Shown: positions 50,600 to 59,404 of the stretch, piece after piece
How positions within the stretch are numbered: the first letter of the stretch is position 1
Layout: the number at the start of each line of letters is the position of its first letter
Assembly (NCBI GenBank): GCA_964565335.1
Contig: CAZMEN010000003.1
Location: forward strand, 1-64,000
DNA length: 64,000 bases
Direction of reading: 5' to 3'
DNA from: Litorimonas sp964565335
GTDB taxonomy: Bacteria; Pseudomonadota; Alphaproteobacteria; Caulobacterales; Maricaulaceae
The notes under the pieces: model-generated
Seen by the model: only the letters and a program-made list of their open reading frames with translations
What the model was told of the DNA's origin: nothing
The model's database searches: none
Position numbers and translations under genes: made by a program

Positions 50600-52249
50600 A
50601 TGGCATCCTCTGACCCCATAACTGAAGGCTTGATGGCGAAGGGCGCGCCTTTTGAGGTTGTCGAACAAGGCGCTATCCGTGTGTTTAAGCATGCGCCAGA
50701 AAATATGAGCGCTGTTTTCGACCGCGCACGAAGTTTCGGTAAGGCCGAGTTTATTGTTTCTGGCGAGCAAAGACTGACCTTTGATGATGTGTTTCAGGCG
50801 GCAGATGGATTGAGTGCATGGCTCCTAACAGACTTTGGTCTTGAGGGCGGAGATTCAGTAGCTATCTGTATGCAAAATTGCCCAGAATGGATGATCGCCT
50901 TTATCGCGATTATCAATGCGGGCGGCGTTGCCGTATTAGTCAATAGCCGCGGGACTGGCGAGACTATGGCCCGCGCGATAATGGATGCTGATTGTGTTCT
51001 AGTCATAGGTGATGAGAAACGTCTCTCGCGTCTTAAAGAGGCTAGTTATAATGGGAAGATGTTATCGAAAGCAGATTTCCCCGAGCCTATGGCGGGTTTC
51101 ACCCCGTTTTATGCCAAAAGCGAAGATCTTGCCGCCATGTTCTTTACCTCGGGTACGACGGGCGTGGCCAAGGCGGCGGCCATTTCGCATAGCGCGCTCA
51201 TTACGGGCATGATGAATACCCAAATGGCGATGGCAGCCGTGTTTCAGAAAATGGCGGCCGCTTATAATATTGATGTTGAAACGCTTCGCTCTCAAATGCC
51301 GCAAAGCTGCTCACTGCTCATATTTCCGCTTTTCCATACGAGTGGCTGTAGCGCAGTCTTTATGACAGCCTTGGTCACAGGCGGCAAACTCGTCTTGATG
51401 GACCGCTGGGATGCTGATGAGGCTTTGGCTTTAATCGAGACAGAAAAGATCACCACCTTTGGGGGCGTGCCGACTATGCATTGGGATTTATTACGCGCGC
51501 CTAGTTTTGCCACGCGGGACCTCTCGTCGCTTATGGCTATTTCTTGCGGGGGGCAGGCGCTGCCGCTGAACCTATTGTCTGAAATACGCGAAGCCTTTCC
51601 GCGCGCTTTTATTGGCGCCGGTTACGGTATGACAGAAACCTGCGGCGCGATTTCGCAGGCTAATGGAGAGGCATTTCTGGCGAATTCATCTGCGGCAGGG
51701 CAAGTCCTGCCCATGGTTGACGTGCAGATAGTGGGCGAAGATGAACAGGCCTTACCGATTGGCGCGGTCGGCGAGATTTGGGCCAAGGGCGCTACGCTGA
51801 TGGAAGGCTATTATGGCCGTCCAGAGGAAACCGCTGCCGCTATGTCGGGAGATTGGTTTAAGACAGGCGATATCGGGCGGCTCGATGAGAACGGATATAT
51901 TTACATAGTGGACCGCAAAACCGATATGGTGATTTCGGGTGGTGAGAATATTTACTGCGCTGAAGTCGAGCAGATTTTAGGTCGTCATCCGGATATATTG
52001 GCTATCGGTACATTTGGCGTTCCTGATGACCGCCTTGGGGAACGCTTAGTCGCCAGTGCTAGGATTAAAGAGGGAGCAAGCGCAGAAGACATTCTGGCTT
52101 TTGCTAAAGAAAACCTCGCGGCTTACAAAGTCCCAACGGAGATTACCGTTCAAACGGAGCCTTTCGAGCTTAACGCTATGGGTAAGATTCAAAAACATAT
52201 CATTCGCAAAGCCTATTTGACGCGAAAAATGAAGGAACAAGCCTTATAA
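50600..52249 (+). CDS. Acyl-CoA synthetase (AMP-forming)
   Basis: A 549-residue ANL-superfamily ligase. Seen: FFTSGTTGVAKAAAISH at about 178-194, LLIFPLFHTSGCSAVF, GYGMTETCGAIS, GDWFKTGDIGRLDENGYIYI, hinge DRKTDMVISGGENIYCAEVE and C-terminal catalytic Lys in LNAMGKIQKHIIRK. No ribosome site is obvious before ATG 50600, so translation may be weak or leader-dependent. It overlaps the amidohydrolase ATG by one base (TAATG). It is larger than and not closely similar to the ligase at 27342, so it likely activates a different acid. Confidence 0.92.
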   Translation: MASSDPITEGLMAKGAPFEVVEQGAIRVFKHAPENMSAVFDRARSFGKAEFIVSGEQRLTFDDVFQAADGLSAWLLTDFGLEGGDSVAICMQNCPEWMIAFIAIINAGGVAVLVNSRGTGETMARAIMDADCVLVIGDEKRLSRLKEASYNGKMLSKADFPEPMAGFTPFYAKSEDLAAMFFTSGTTGVAKAAAISHSALITGMMNTQMAMAAVFQKMAAAYNIDVETLRSQMPQSCSLLIFPLFHTSGCSAVFMTALVTGGKLVLMDRWDADEALALIETEKITTFGGVPTMHWDLLRAPSFATRDLSSLMAISCGGQALPLNLLSEIREAFPRAFIGAGYGMTETCGAISQANGEAFLANSSAAGQVLPMVDVQIVGEDEQALPIGAVGEIWAKGATLMEGYYGRPEETAAAMSGDWFKTGDIGRLDENGYIYIVDRKTDMVISGGENIYCAEVEQILGRHPDILAIGTFGVPDDRLGERLVASARIKEGASAEDILAFAKENLAAYKVPTEITVQTEPFELNAMGKIQKHIIRKAYLTRKMKEQAL

Positions 52250-53130
52250 TGGGATACCCAAAAGATATAAAAATCATCGACACGATGCTGGGTATTCCGA
52301 CCCATGCAGACCGGTCTGAATGGTATGCCAGTTTTCGTCCGCTTTTAAATGATCAACAAAGCCGCGACATGTTTAAAATGCCCGCGCAATATATGTTTAA
52401 AGACATCCCGGAAGCCTCTTCAGATGTGTCGGATTTTGTTGGTTGGACCATTGAGCAGATGGATAAATATAATATCGAAATGGCGATGGTCGGCTTTAAC
52501 GAGGATGACACTTCGCGCCAAGCGGCTCATGATTACCCAAATCGCTTCCTCTTTGATGTCCCGTGCAACCCTAATAACGGCATGGATGAAGTGCGTCGCG
52601 TTAAGCGCCTTCACGCAGAGTATGGGATTAAATCTGTTTCTGTTTTTCCAGCGGGCACCTGCCCCCAAGTCGCCATTAATGATGCGCGGATGTATCCGCT
52701 TTATGCATGCTGTGTAGAGCTGGATATTCCCATTGTACTGAACGTCGGCGTGCCGGGCCCGCGCATTCCCATGCATACGCAAAAGGTCGAGCATTTAGAT
52801 GAAGTTTGCTGGTTCTTCCCTGAACTGAAAGTCGTAATGCGGCACGGCGCTGAACCTTGGGAAGATTTGGCCGTTAAGTTGATGATTAAATACCCGAACT
52901 TATATTATTCGACCTCCGCCTTCGCGCCTAAGCATTACCCCAAAGCGATTATTGATTATGCTAATAGTCGGGGTGAGGATAAAATTATCTATGCAGGTTA
53001 TTTCCCAATGGGTTTAAGTCTGGATCGTATTTTCAAAGATATGGAAAATGTCCCTTTCAAAGACGAAGTCTGGCCGAAATTTTTGAGACAAAACGCAATG
53101 AGAGTATTTAACCTAGGAGATGAATCATGA
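52249..53130 (+). CDS. Amidohydrolase family 2 protein
   Basis: A 293-residue TIM-barrel protein of the amidohydrolase-2 (ACMSD-like) family, which decarboxylates or hydrolyses, often after ring cleavage. Seen: IKIIDTMLGIPTHADRSEWY in place of the usual HxHxxP start, MVGFNEDDTSRQAAHDYPNR, FPAGTCPQVAINDARMYPLY, VMRHGAEPWEDLAVKL and YYSTSAFAPKHYPKAI. The classical N-terminal HxH metal pair is not clear (only PTHAD), so metal use is uncertain. It overlaps the Rieske gene by four bases (ATGA). Confidence 0.85.
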   Translation: MGYPKDIKIIDTMLGIPTHADRSEWYASFRPLLNDQQSRDMFKMPAQYMFKDIPEASSDVSDFVGWTIEQMDKYNIEMAMVGFNEDDTSRQAAHDYPNRFLFDVPCNPNNGMDEVRRVKRLHAEYGIKSVSVFPAGTCPQVAINDARMYPLYACCVELDIPIVLNVGVPGPRIPMHTQKVEHLDEVCWFFPELKVVMRHGAEPWEDLAVKLMIKYPNLYYSTSAFAPKHYPKAIIDYANSRGEDKIIYAGYFPMGLSLDRIFKDMENVPFKDEVWPKFLRQNAMRVFNLGDES

Positions 53131-54239
53131 CCTCCAATACAACGTCACATGTTGCGGTTTGGGAACAGCTCAAGGGTCTTAAAGGCGACGATTTGACGGC
53201 GTGGCGGATGAATTCCGTTGAGAACCGCGCCACGGTCAAGGAGCGGAATTTGGACGCGCTGCCGCTGCCCTTTGGCTGGTTCATGGTGGCCTATTCTGAT
53301 GAGCTTGATGTTGGCGAGGTCAAGCCGCTTTATTATTTCGGCAAAGACCTTGTGCTTTGGCGCGGCGAAGATGGCACAGCCCGTGTGGTTGACGCCTATT
53401 GCAAACATCTCGGGGCGCATATGGGCTATGGCGGCCGCGTTAAAGGGAACTCTCTCGAATGCCCGTTTCATGCTTGGGAGTATAATGGGGAAGGGGCTGT
53501 TGTGGCGGTGCCTTATGCCAAGAAAGTTCCGCCATCAGCTGCCCGGCCTTGTGAGGCGCAGTGGCGTGTTGTCGAAAGTAATAAGCAAATCCTCGTTTGG
53601 TATCATCCTTTCAATGAGGCTCCGAAATGGGAACCTGAAAGCTTTGAGCAGGTTCATGATCCCGACTGGACAGACTATCAAAAATATGAGTGGATTGTGC
53701 ATGGTCCTGTTCAGAACATGGCTGAAAATGGTGTAGATGCAGCCCATTTCAAATATATCCACGGCACAGATAGTTTCCCTGATTATGATTTTGAATTTGA
53801 TGGGCATAAGCGCTCGGCTAGTGTTGAGGCGAAGATGCCAACGCCCAAAGGTGTCGTCGACGGAACGATTGCTTATGGCACAGTTGGGTCTGGGCAAAGC
53901 TGGACAAAGTTCTCTGGCATTTCAGAGACGTTGATGATCGCGGGAATTACGCCCATTGATCAGGAACGCACTCATATTCGTTTTGCTTTCACTCAGCCTA
54001 AATCTGAAGCTGAGGGGCCCATGGCAAATCTTGCCAAAGCCATGCGCCGCGAAATTTGTAAGCAGCTTGATCAAGATAAAGTTGTTTGGGACCGCCAGAA
54101 ATATATGCCCAAGCCCAGCATTTGCGACGGCGATGGACCTAATCTGCCATTCCGCAAATTCTTCGCACAATTCTACGCCGAATGGGGTGATGATACGAAG
54201 AAAATTACCAAGCTCAAAATCGATAAAAAGGCGGGATAG
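53127..54239 (+). CDS. Rieske non-haem oxygenase, KshA-like (3 of 3)
   Basis: A 370-residue oxygenase alpha subunit and the member closest to KshA: LPFGWFMVAYSDELDVGEV, YFGKDLVLWRGEDG, Rieske ligands Cys92/His94 in YCKHLGAHMGYGG and Cys112/His115 in ECPFHAW, and iron motif ENGVDAAHFKYIHGT. KshA performs 9-alpha-hydroxylation that, with KstD, opens ring B. An N-terminal stretch of about 45 residues is longer than in the paralogues. It is coupled to the amidohydrolase by ATGA. An electron-donor reductase (KshB) is not in the window. Confidence 0.92.
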   Translation: MTSNTTSHVAVWEQLKGLKGDDLTAWRMNSVENRATVKERNLDALPLPFGWFMVAYSDELDVGEVKPLYYFGKDLVLWRGEDGTARVVDAYCKHLGAHMGYGGRVKGNSLECPFHAWEYNGEGAVVAVPYAKKVPPSAARPCEAQWRVVESNKQILVWYHPFNEAPKWEPESFEQVHDPDWTDYQKYEWIVHGPVQNMAENGVDAAHFKYIHGTDSFPDYDFEFDGHKRSASVEAKMPTPKGVVDGTIAYGTVGSGQSWTKFSGISETLMIAGITPIDQERTHIRFAFTQPKSEAEGPMANLAKAMRREICKQLDQDKVVWDRQKYMPKPSICDGDGPNLPFRKFFAQFYAEWGDDTKKITKLKIDKKAG

Positions 54240-55007
54240 TTGGCTGATATCGAAATAACGCAAGACGGGCCTATAACCCGTATTTTGCTGAATCGTCCCG
54301 CGCAGATGAATTCTATCACAACGGCCATGCATAGCCGTTTGGCGGAAGTTTTTGACGCTTTCGCGGCGGATGATAGCCAGCGTATTGCCGTTATTTCTGG
54401 TGCTGGGAAAAAAGCTTTTTGCGCGGGCAGTGATCTAAAAGACGGTATCGGAAAACATTATCCGCGCGCTGGTTATGCGGGATTGATTGAACGTTTTGAT
54501 TTGGCCAAGCCTGTGATTGCCGAGGTGGATGGCTATGCGCTTGGCGGTGGTTTTGAACTGGCACTGGCCTGTGACCTCATCATTGCCTCTGACCGCGCGA
54601 GTTTTTCATTGCCTGAACCTTTGGTCGGCGCTGTGGCGCTGGGCGGAGGCCTACATCGTTTACCACGTCAAATCGGCATGAAACAAGCTATGGGTCTCAT
54701 CCTCACATCCCGCCGCATCAGCGCGGAAGAGGGTCGTCGCATGGGCTTTGTGAATGAGGTCGTGCCGACGGATAAGCTTAAGGAAACGGTTGCGGGCTAT
54801 TGCGATGATATCCTCAAAGGGGCACCCATTGCGATTGAAGCCTCAAAAATGACTGTGCAGCGGAGCTTGTCAGAAGATAGCCTGGAAGACGCCATGCGAG
54901 CACAGGAGAGCTATCCAGAATTTTCAAAATGGCGAAACAGTGAAGATGCTATGGAAGGTATCAATGCGTTCGTCGAAAAAAGACAGCCCAATTGGGCCGG
55001 AAAATAA
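54240..55007 (+). CDS. Enoyl-CoA hydratase/isomerase
   Basis: A 255-residue crotonase. TTG start at 54240 directly after the Rieske stop. Seen: RILLNRPAQMNSITTAMHS, ISGAGKKAFCAGSDLKDG forming the first oxyanion-hole strand, AEVDGYALGGGFELALACDL for the second, and LPEPLVGAVALGGGLHRLPR with the catalytic Glu. It adds water to, or isomerises, an enoyl-CoA. Coupling to ligase and Rieske genes suggests a beta-oxidation step on the acid activated by the ligase at 50600 (inference). Confidence 0.92.
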   Translation: MADIEITQDGPITRILLNRPAQMNSITTAMHSRLAEVFDAFAADDSQRIAVISGAGKKAFCAGSDLKDGIGKHYPRAGYAGLIERFDLAKPVIAEVDGYALGGGFELALACDLIIASDRASFSLPEPLVGAVALGGGLHRLPRQIGMKQAMGLILTSRRISAEEGRRMGFVNEVVPTDKLKETVAGYCDDILKGAPIAIEASKMTVQRSLSEDSLEDAMRAQESYPEFSKWRNSEDAMEGINAFVEKRQPNWAGK

Positions 55008-55030
55008 AAATGAGCGATAAGGGGAAGACT

Positions 55031-56944
55031 ATGCTTAAAAAGCTACTCACAGGAAGCGCTGCGTTAAGCTTGGCTTTGCTCGCAGGCTGCGGAGATAAAC
55101 CGCCCGTGCCCGAGGAAGAAGTGAAAATCGTTAAAGTTGACCCAGCGCGTATTGAACGCACGGAAACTAAGAACGCTTATTTTGGCGATCTTCATGTTCA
55201 TACCAAAAACTCATTCGATGCCTTTATTACGGGCACACGCACAACTGCCGATGACGCTTACCGTTTCGCTAAAGGTGCCACGATTGATAATGGCGCGGGG
55301 ACTGACATCACGATTTCAGGTCCACCGCTGGATTTTTACGGCGTAACAGATCACGGCGAATATATGGGCGTGGTTGCGGCGATGCGCGATAAGAATAATC
55401 CGATTTCTAAGTCAGACACAGCGAAGTCGATTTTCGGAATTTTTGGCGGTGGCCGCGACGCGCGAATGCAGGCTTTTATGAAAGTTGGCACGACGATCGT
55501 AACTGGCGAACCGCTGGAAGACATCTATGACCGCGATTTCATCGACAGCGCTTGGGCAGAAAATGTCGCGGCAGCCGAGAAGCATAATGAGCCCGGGGTT
55601 TTCACAACATTCGCGGCCTATGAATATACCAATATGAATATTATTGGCGGGATTGATGATAATCTTGGCGCGACGAATTTGCACCGCAATGTTGTCTTTC
55701 GCGATAAAGCCCCAACGCGGCTTTTCTCTACGCTGGACTCGACGAACCCCGAAGAGCTTTGGGAGTGGATGAATGGGCAACGCGCAAATGGTATTGACGT
55801 TATTGCCATTCCACATAATTCAAATGGGTCAAATGGGCAAATGTTTGCCATGACGACGACTGACGGTTCACCTCTCTCCAAAGCCTATGCGGAAAACCGT
55901 ATGAGAAACGAACCCATTGTTGAGATGACACAGGTGAAGGGCACATCCGAGACCCATCCGCTTTTATCGCCCGAAGATGAGTTTGCCGATCATGAGCTTT
56001 ATGAAATTCTTGTCGGCATGCCGGTTGAGGCGCAAAAAGTGCCGGGTAGTTTTGTGCGTCAATCCCTTGCAAGGGGTATCGGATTGGAAGCAGAGCTGGG
56101 CGCTAACCCTTATGCCTTTGGTTTTATCGGATCGACCGATGCCCATGTGAGTTCGTCATCATTGTCAGAAGAGAATTTCTTTGGAAAATTCCCGCATGAT
56201 ACAGAGTTGAGTAATCGCCGCTCTATTCCGCCTAAGGGCGCTAAGACTTGGGAAGACGCGCAGGCTGAAGAGGGTGATTTGGACATTATTTCAACCGCTC
56301 AGTACGGTGCGTCTGGTCTGGCGGGTGTTTGGGCGAAAGCGAATACGCGGGATGAAATTTTTGATGCAATGGAAGCGAAGGAAACCTTTGCGACATCAGG
56401 CCCGCGCCTAAAAACACGTTTCTTTGCAGGCATTTATGCCGATGATATTTTGTCCTCCGTTGATATGCTGGAGCAAGCCTATGCTAATGGCAGTCCGATG
56501 GGCGGAAATATTGAGGGCGGTGAGGCTTCACCAGATTTCATCGCATGGGCGATTAAAGACCCTGAAGGCTATCCTTTGCAGCGCATTCAAGTCGTAAAAG
56601 TCTGGTCAGAAAACGGCGCGAATATGGAACGTATCTACGATGTCGCCTGCGCAGGCGGTGCTACGCCAGATGCCGTGACACGTCGCTGTCCAGATAATGG
56701 GGCGATGGTGGATTTGACGACATGCGATACCAATGACGAGACAGGCAGCGGGGAGTTAAAAGCGCTCTGGTCTGATCCTGATTACATTGCTGGGCAGAAG
56801 ACGGCTTACTATCTGCGTGTATTGGAAAATCCAAAATGCCGTTGGAGCACATGGGATGCGGTTCGTAATGGTACGCCGCCTAACCCTGACATGCACGCGA
56901 CTCTGCAAGACCGTGCGTGGAGTTCAGCCATTTGGGTGCAGTAA
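55031..56944 (+). CDS. DUF3604 lipoprotein, PHP-like metal-binding
   Basis: A 637-residue exported protein. ATG 55031 is chosen for GGGGA six bases upstream and a lipobox signal right after it (SLALLAGC, Cys at about 20); an ATG at 55010 is in frame. Seen: YFGDLHVHTKNSFDA at about 47-61, FYGVTDHGEYMG, VIAIPHNSNGSNGQ and FIGSTDAHVSSSS, the His/Asp pattern of PHP-type metal centres, plus many RxP and Cys pairs near the end. The family is DUF3604, function unknown, though it often appears with sulfatases or oxygenases in catabolic clusters. As last gene of this operon, a periplasmic hydrolase is the best guess. Confidence 0.88.
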   Translation: MLKKLLTGSAALSLALLAGCGDKPPVPEEEVKIVKVDPARIERTETKNAYFGDLHVHTKNSFDAFITGTRTTADDAYRFAKGATIDNGAGTDITISGPPLDFYGVTDHGEYMGVVAAMRDKNNPISKSDTAKSIFGIFGGGRDARMQAFMKVGTTIVTGEPLEDIYDRDFIDSAWAENVAAAEKHNEPGVFTTFAAYEYTNMNIIGGIDDNLGATNLHRNVVFRDKAPTRLFSTLDSTNPEELWEWMNGQRANGIDVIAIPHNSNGSNGQMFAMTTTDGSPLSKAYAENRMRNEPIVEMTQVKGTSETHPLLSPEDEFADHELYEILVGMPVEAQKVPGSFVRQSLARGIGLEAELGANPYAFGFIGSTDAHVSSSSLSEENFFGKFPHDTELSNRRSIPPKGAKTWEDAQAEEGDLDIISTAQYGASGLAGVWAKANTRDEIFDAMEAKETFATSGPRLKTRFFAGIYADDILSSVDMLEQAYANGSPMGGNIEGGEASPDFIAWAIKDPEGYPLQRIQVVKVWSENGANMERIYDVACAGGATPDAVTRRCPDNGAMVDLTTCDTNDETGSGELKALWSDPDYIAGQKTAYYLRVLENPKCRWSTWDAVRNGTPPNPDMHATLQDRAWSSAIWVQ

Positions 56945-56981
56945 TTATGCTATAAGGTTGCAGTAAAAGGCGAGTCAAATT

Positions 56982-57476
56982 ATGCCTCGTCCGCAAACAC
57001 AAAGGACAGACATGCCCGAAAGCAGTTTCCAATTCAGCGAATTGGACAATTCCATAATCGCAATCCTTAAAAAGGACGGCCGAACGAGCAATCAAAAGAT
57101 TGCAGATGAACTTGATGTGACGACCTCAATGGTGGCCACGCGCATTCGCCGTATGGAGCAATCCAAGGCGATGAAAGTTGTCGCTGTTTCTGATTTTTCA
57201 GCCTTTGATTATAACGTCCTCTTGCCGATTGGCGTGGATGTGAAGGGCCGCCGGGCCAATGATGTTGCGGACGATATAGCCAAGCTCGATGAAGTGGCTT
57301 CCGTACAGCTTGTGGCGGGTAAACACGACATTGAAATTTTGGTGACGTTATCCAGTATGGATAAGATGTCTGATTTCCTGCTCAGTAAACTTTCGCAAAT
57401 AAAAGGGGTGCGTAGCCTCGATCCTAGCTTTGCCGTTGATATCATTAAATATGATTTCGATGTTGCCCCGATTTAG
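56982..57476 (+). CDS. AsnC/Lrp-family transcriptional regulator (1 of 2)
   Basis: A 164-residue regulator (154 if the ATG at 57012, behind AAAGGA, is used). Seen: HTH region LDNSIIAILKKDGRTSNQKI with DELDVTTSMVATRIRRMEQ, then the RAM-type ligand domain (VLLPIGVDVKGRRANDVADD, LVAGKHDIEILV). Such proteins form octamers and bind repeated sites. It is followed after nine bases by a paralogue. Their position makes them candidates for the TTGCGTA arrays (inference). Confidence 0.92.
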   Translation: MPRPQTQRTDMPESSFQFSELDNSIIAILKKDGRTSNQKIADELDVTTSMVATRIRRMEQSKAMKVVAVSDFSAFDYNVLLPIGVDVKGRRANDVADDIAKLDEVASVQLVAGKHDIEILVTLSSMDKMSDFLLSKLSQIKGVRSLDPSFAVDIIKYDFDVAPI

Positions 57477-57485
57477 GAGGCCGTA

Positions 57486-57980
57486 GTGAGCGATTATAAA
57501 ATAGACGAGCTCGATCAACACATCATTCAGCTTTTGTCTGATGATGCGCGGTTGTCTAATCGGAAGATTGCAACACAGCTAGGCTTTACCGAGGGCACTA
57601 TTCGCTCCCGAGTGAAGCGTCTCGAAGATGAGAATTATATCCGCTTTACGGCGGTTACGAATATGTCTCATCTAGATACGCCTCAGCTTGCATATATTGG
57701 GATACATGCAGAGCAAAATATGATTAAAGAAGTGGCGTCAAAAGTCGCTGAACTGTCTGAAATCAATGCTGTGATTATCCTCTTGGGCCGTTTTGATATT
57801 CTTGCAATCGGTCTTTTCGAAGGACTTTCTGCTGTGCATCAAATCGCCAGTAATACCATACTTGACCTCAAAGGCGTGCGCCTTATCGAAACCTCTGTCG
57901 TTGTCGATGTCGTCAAATATGATAATCGCGTGGCGAAAATCATGACGCCGATTGCAAAATATAAGGCTTCGGCTAAATAA
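57486..57980 (+). CDS. AsnC/Lrp-family transcriptional regulator (2 of 2)
   Basis: A 164-residue paralogue of the preceding gene. GTG start at 57486 behind GGAGG. Seen: LDQHIIQLLSDDARLSNRKI, TQLGFTEGTIRSRVKRLEDE, then the ligand domain with ILLGRFDILAIGLFEG. Charge pattern in the recognition helix differs from the first copy (TEGTIRSRV against TTSMVATRI), so they may read different sites or form mixed oligomers. Its TAA overlaps the SnoaL ATG (TAATG), so regulator and SnoaL are coupled. Confidence 0.92.
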   Translation: MSDYKIDELDQHIIQLLSDDARLSNRKIATQLGFTEGTIRSRVKRLEDENYIRFTAVTNMSHLDTPQLAYIGIHAEQNMIKEVASKVAELSEINAVIILLGRFDILAIGLFEGLSAVHQIASNTILDLKGVRLIETSVVVDVVKYDNRVAKIMTPIAKYKASAK

Positions 57981-58429
57981 TGCTGAGCCAGCAAGAGGTG
58001 TCGGACCGTCTCGAAATCCAAGACCTATTGGCTATCTATTGCGACGCAATTGATGGCCGAGATTGGGCGGCGCTGGATGATATATTTACGTCTGACGCGA
58101 TAATTGATTATACAGAAGCGGGCGGGGCTAGGGGCGGCCTCACTGAAACCAAAGCTTATCTTGAGAAAGCTCTGAAACCCTTTTCTGGGATGCAGCATAT
58201 GCTGGGATTGCCAACAATAAAAATCAGCGGTGATAAGGCCGTAGCGCGAACCACAACGTTTAATCCCATGGTCGTTGAGCGCGATGGCAAGCCCCATATT
58301 TTCTTTGTCGGGCTTTGGTATTGTGATGAGCTTATCCGAACAGAGCAGGGCTGGCGTATAAAGTCTCGTCGCGAGGAGGTCAGCTATTTTCATAACCTGC
58401 CTGATGATTTCAGGCCGGTTGAGGCTTAA
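57980..58429 (+). CDS. SnoaL-like (NTF2-fold) protein (2 of 3)
   Basis: A 149-residue protein with the SnoaL_4 opening LEIQDLLAIYCDAIDGRDWA, DAIIDYTEAGG, MQHMLGLPTIKISGDKAVAR and a terminal GLWYCDELIRTEQGWRIKSR. NTF2-fold members act as ketosteroid isomerases or dehydratases. The Asp/Tyr pair near 45-48 is a plausible catalytic site. It is coupled to the second AsnC regulator by TAATG and converges with the SRPBCC gene with a four-base overlap. Confidence 0.85.
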   Translation: MLSQQEVSDRLEIQDLLAIYCDAIDGRDWAALDDIFTSDAIIDYTEAGGARGGLTETKAYLEKALKPFSGMQHMLGLPTIKISGDKAVARTTTFNPMVVERDGKPHIFFVGLWYCDELIRTEQGWRIKSRREEVSYFHNLPDDFRPVEA

Positions 58430-58920
58430 GCCTTGTGGAGTTTCTCAGCATAGGCTTTCAGCGCATGAGCCGTTTCGTCAAAAGCCTGCTTCACCCAAGG
58501 GCCGGCAAAACGCATAACGTGAATGCCATTGGGTCCTCTAAATTCATCTGTTGAATAATATTTACAGCTTTCTGGCCCCGTCGCTTCAATATATTGATCA
58601 CGCCGCGCTGGGTATGGCCACGCATCATAATGGGGCAGAGCCCAACTTATTTGTTTCTCGGGCTCAAAGGCGCAGATATATTCCGTGTTTTCAAAAAACT
58701 CTGGTTCACAATTCACGTAGCTTTTAAGTTTCATCTTCACGGCTGCGCCCATTTCAAGTGTGCTCTCACATTCTACGCAGAAGGGATTCCACTCTGGGTA
58801 TTTGGGCATGTCTAGCAAAATATCCCATACAAGTGAGGCTGGGGCATTAATCTCTACAGTCTCAGAGATGACAATTGCATCTGGGTCCAGAGCTGTGAGG
58901 GGGTCATTTTCTTTAAACAT
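58426..58920 (-). CDS. SRPBCC (START-like) protein
   Basis: A 164-residue protein of the polyketide-cyclase/START-like fold that binds hydrophobic ligands in a deep cavity. Seen: ISETVEINAPASLVWDILLD, MPKYPEWNPFCVECES, MKLKSYVNC and the long C-terminal helix WVKQAFDETAHALKAYAEKL. No catalytic motif is clear. Last gene of the minus operon SDR, DUF1214-like, SnoaL, SRPBCC. A binding or cyclase/dehydratase role on a steroid-like ligand is inference. Confidence 0.85.
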   Translation of the reverse strand: MFKENDPLTALDPDAIVISETVEINAPASLVWDILLDMPKYPEWNPFCVECESTLEMGAAVKMKLKSYVNCEPEFFENTEYICAFEPEKQISWALPHYDAWPYPARRDQYIEATGPESCKYYSTDEFRGPNGIHVMRFAGPWVKQAFDETAHALKAYAEKLHKA

Positions 58921-58933
58921 TTTAATCGCCTCT

Positions 58934-59404
58934 TTAGTTTTCGATCATCCATTTTGCGGTCGGTGTTTCGTTAGCGAGTGTCCCGTCGACGATCGTGCGC
59001 GGCGTGGATTTGGTATAGCAAATACGCCAGCCTTCTTCGGTTTTACGGTAACGGTCTTCATAAAAACTAGCGAGCATGCGAAAGCTCTTCTCGCGCGGAT
59101 CATAGGTCGCAAAGCCAAGGTTCCAACGCCCCGCAGCCTTATCGCCATCAATATCTATCTCGCCATTATGCCCATGATGAACGTCGACAATGGGAGTCGT
59201 TGCCGCCATTTGATTAAATATTCCCATAAGGCCATTGAGGTCGAAGCTCCCTAAGGGCGGAAATTCAATTTCGGCATCTTCCGTAAAACAGGCGCGAATA
59301 GCGTCTACATCTTTGGCGTCACAGGCATTGAGATATCGTGCTTTTAATTTCCGAATATCGCTTTCAGCTTCAAGTTTTGCGATGCGGGCTTCTAAGTTAG
59401 ACAT
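58934..59404 (-). CDS. SnoaL-like (NTF2-fold) protein (3 of 3)
   Basis: A 156-residue protein from ATG 59404, chosen because GGAG is eight bases upstream and it overlaps the DUF1214-like stop by eight bases. Seen: EARIAKLEAESDIRKLKARY coiled start, LNACDAKDVDAIRACFTEDA, DVHHGHNGEIDIDGD and FRMLASFYEDRYRKTEEGWR, which matches SnoaL_4. The His-rich DVHHGH differs from the other two copies. It may be an isomerase, hydratase or dehydratase. Confidence 0.84.
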   Translation of the reverse strand: MSNLEARIAKLEAESDIRKLKARYLNACDAKDVDAIRACFTEDAEIEFPPLGSFDLNGLMGIFNQMAATTPIVDVHHGHNGEIDIDGDKAAGRWNLGFATYDPREKSFRMLASFYEDRYRKTEEGWRICYTKSTPRTIVDGTLANETPTAKWMIEN

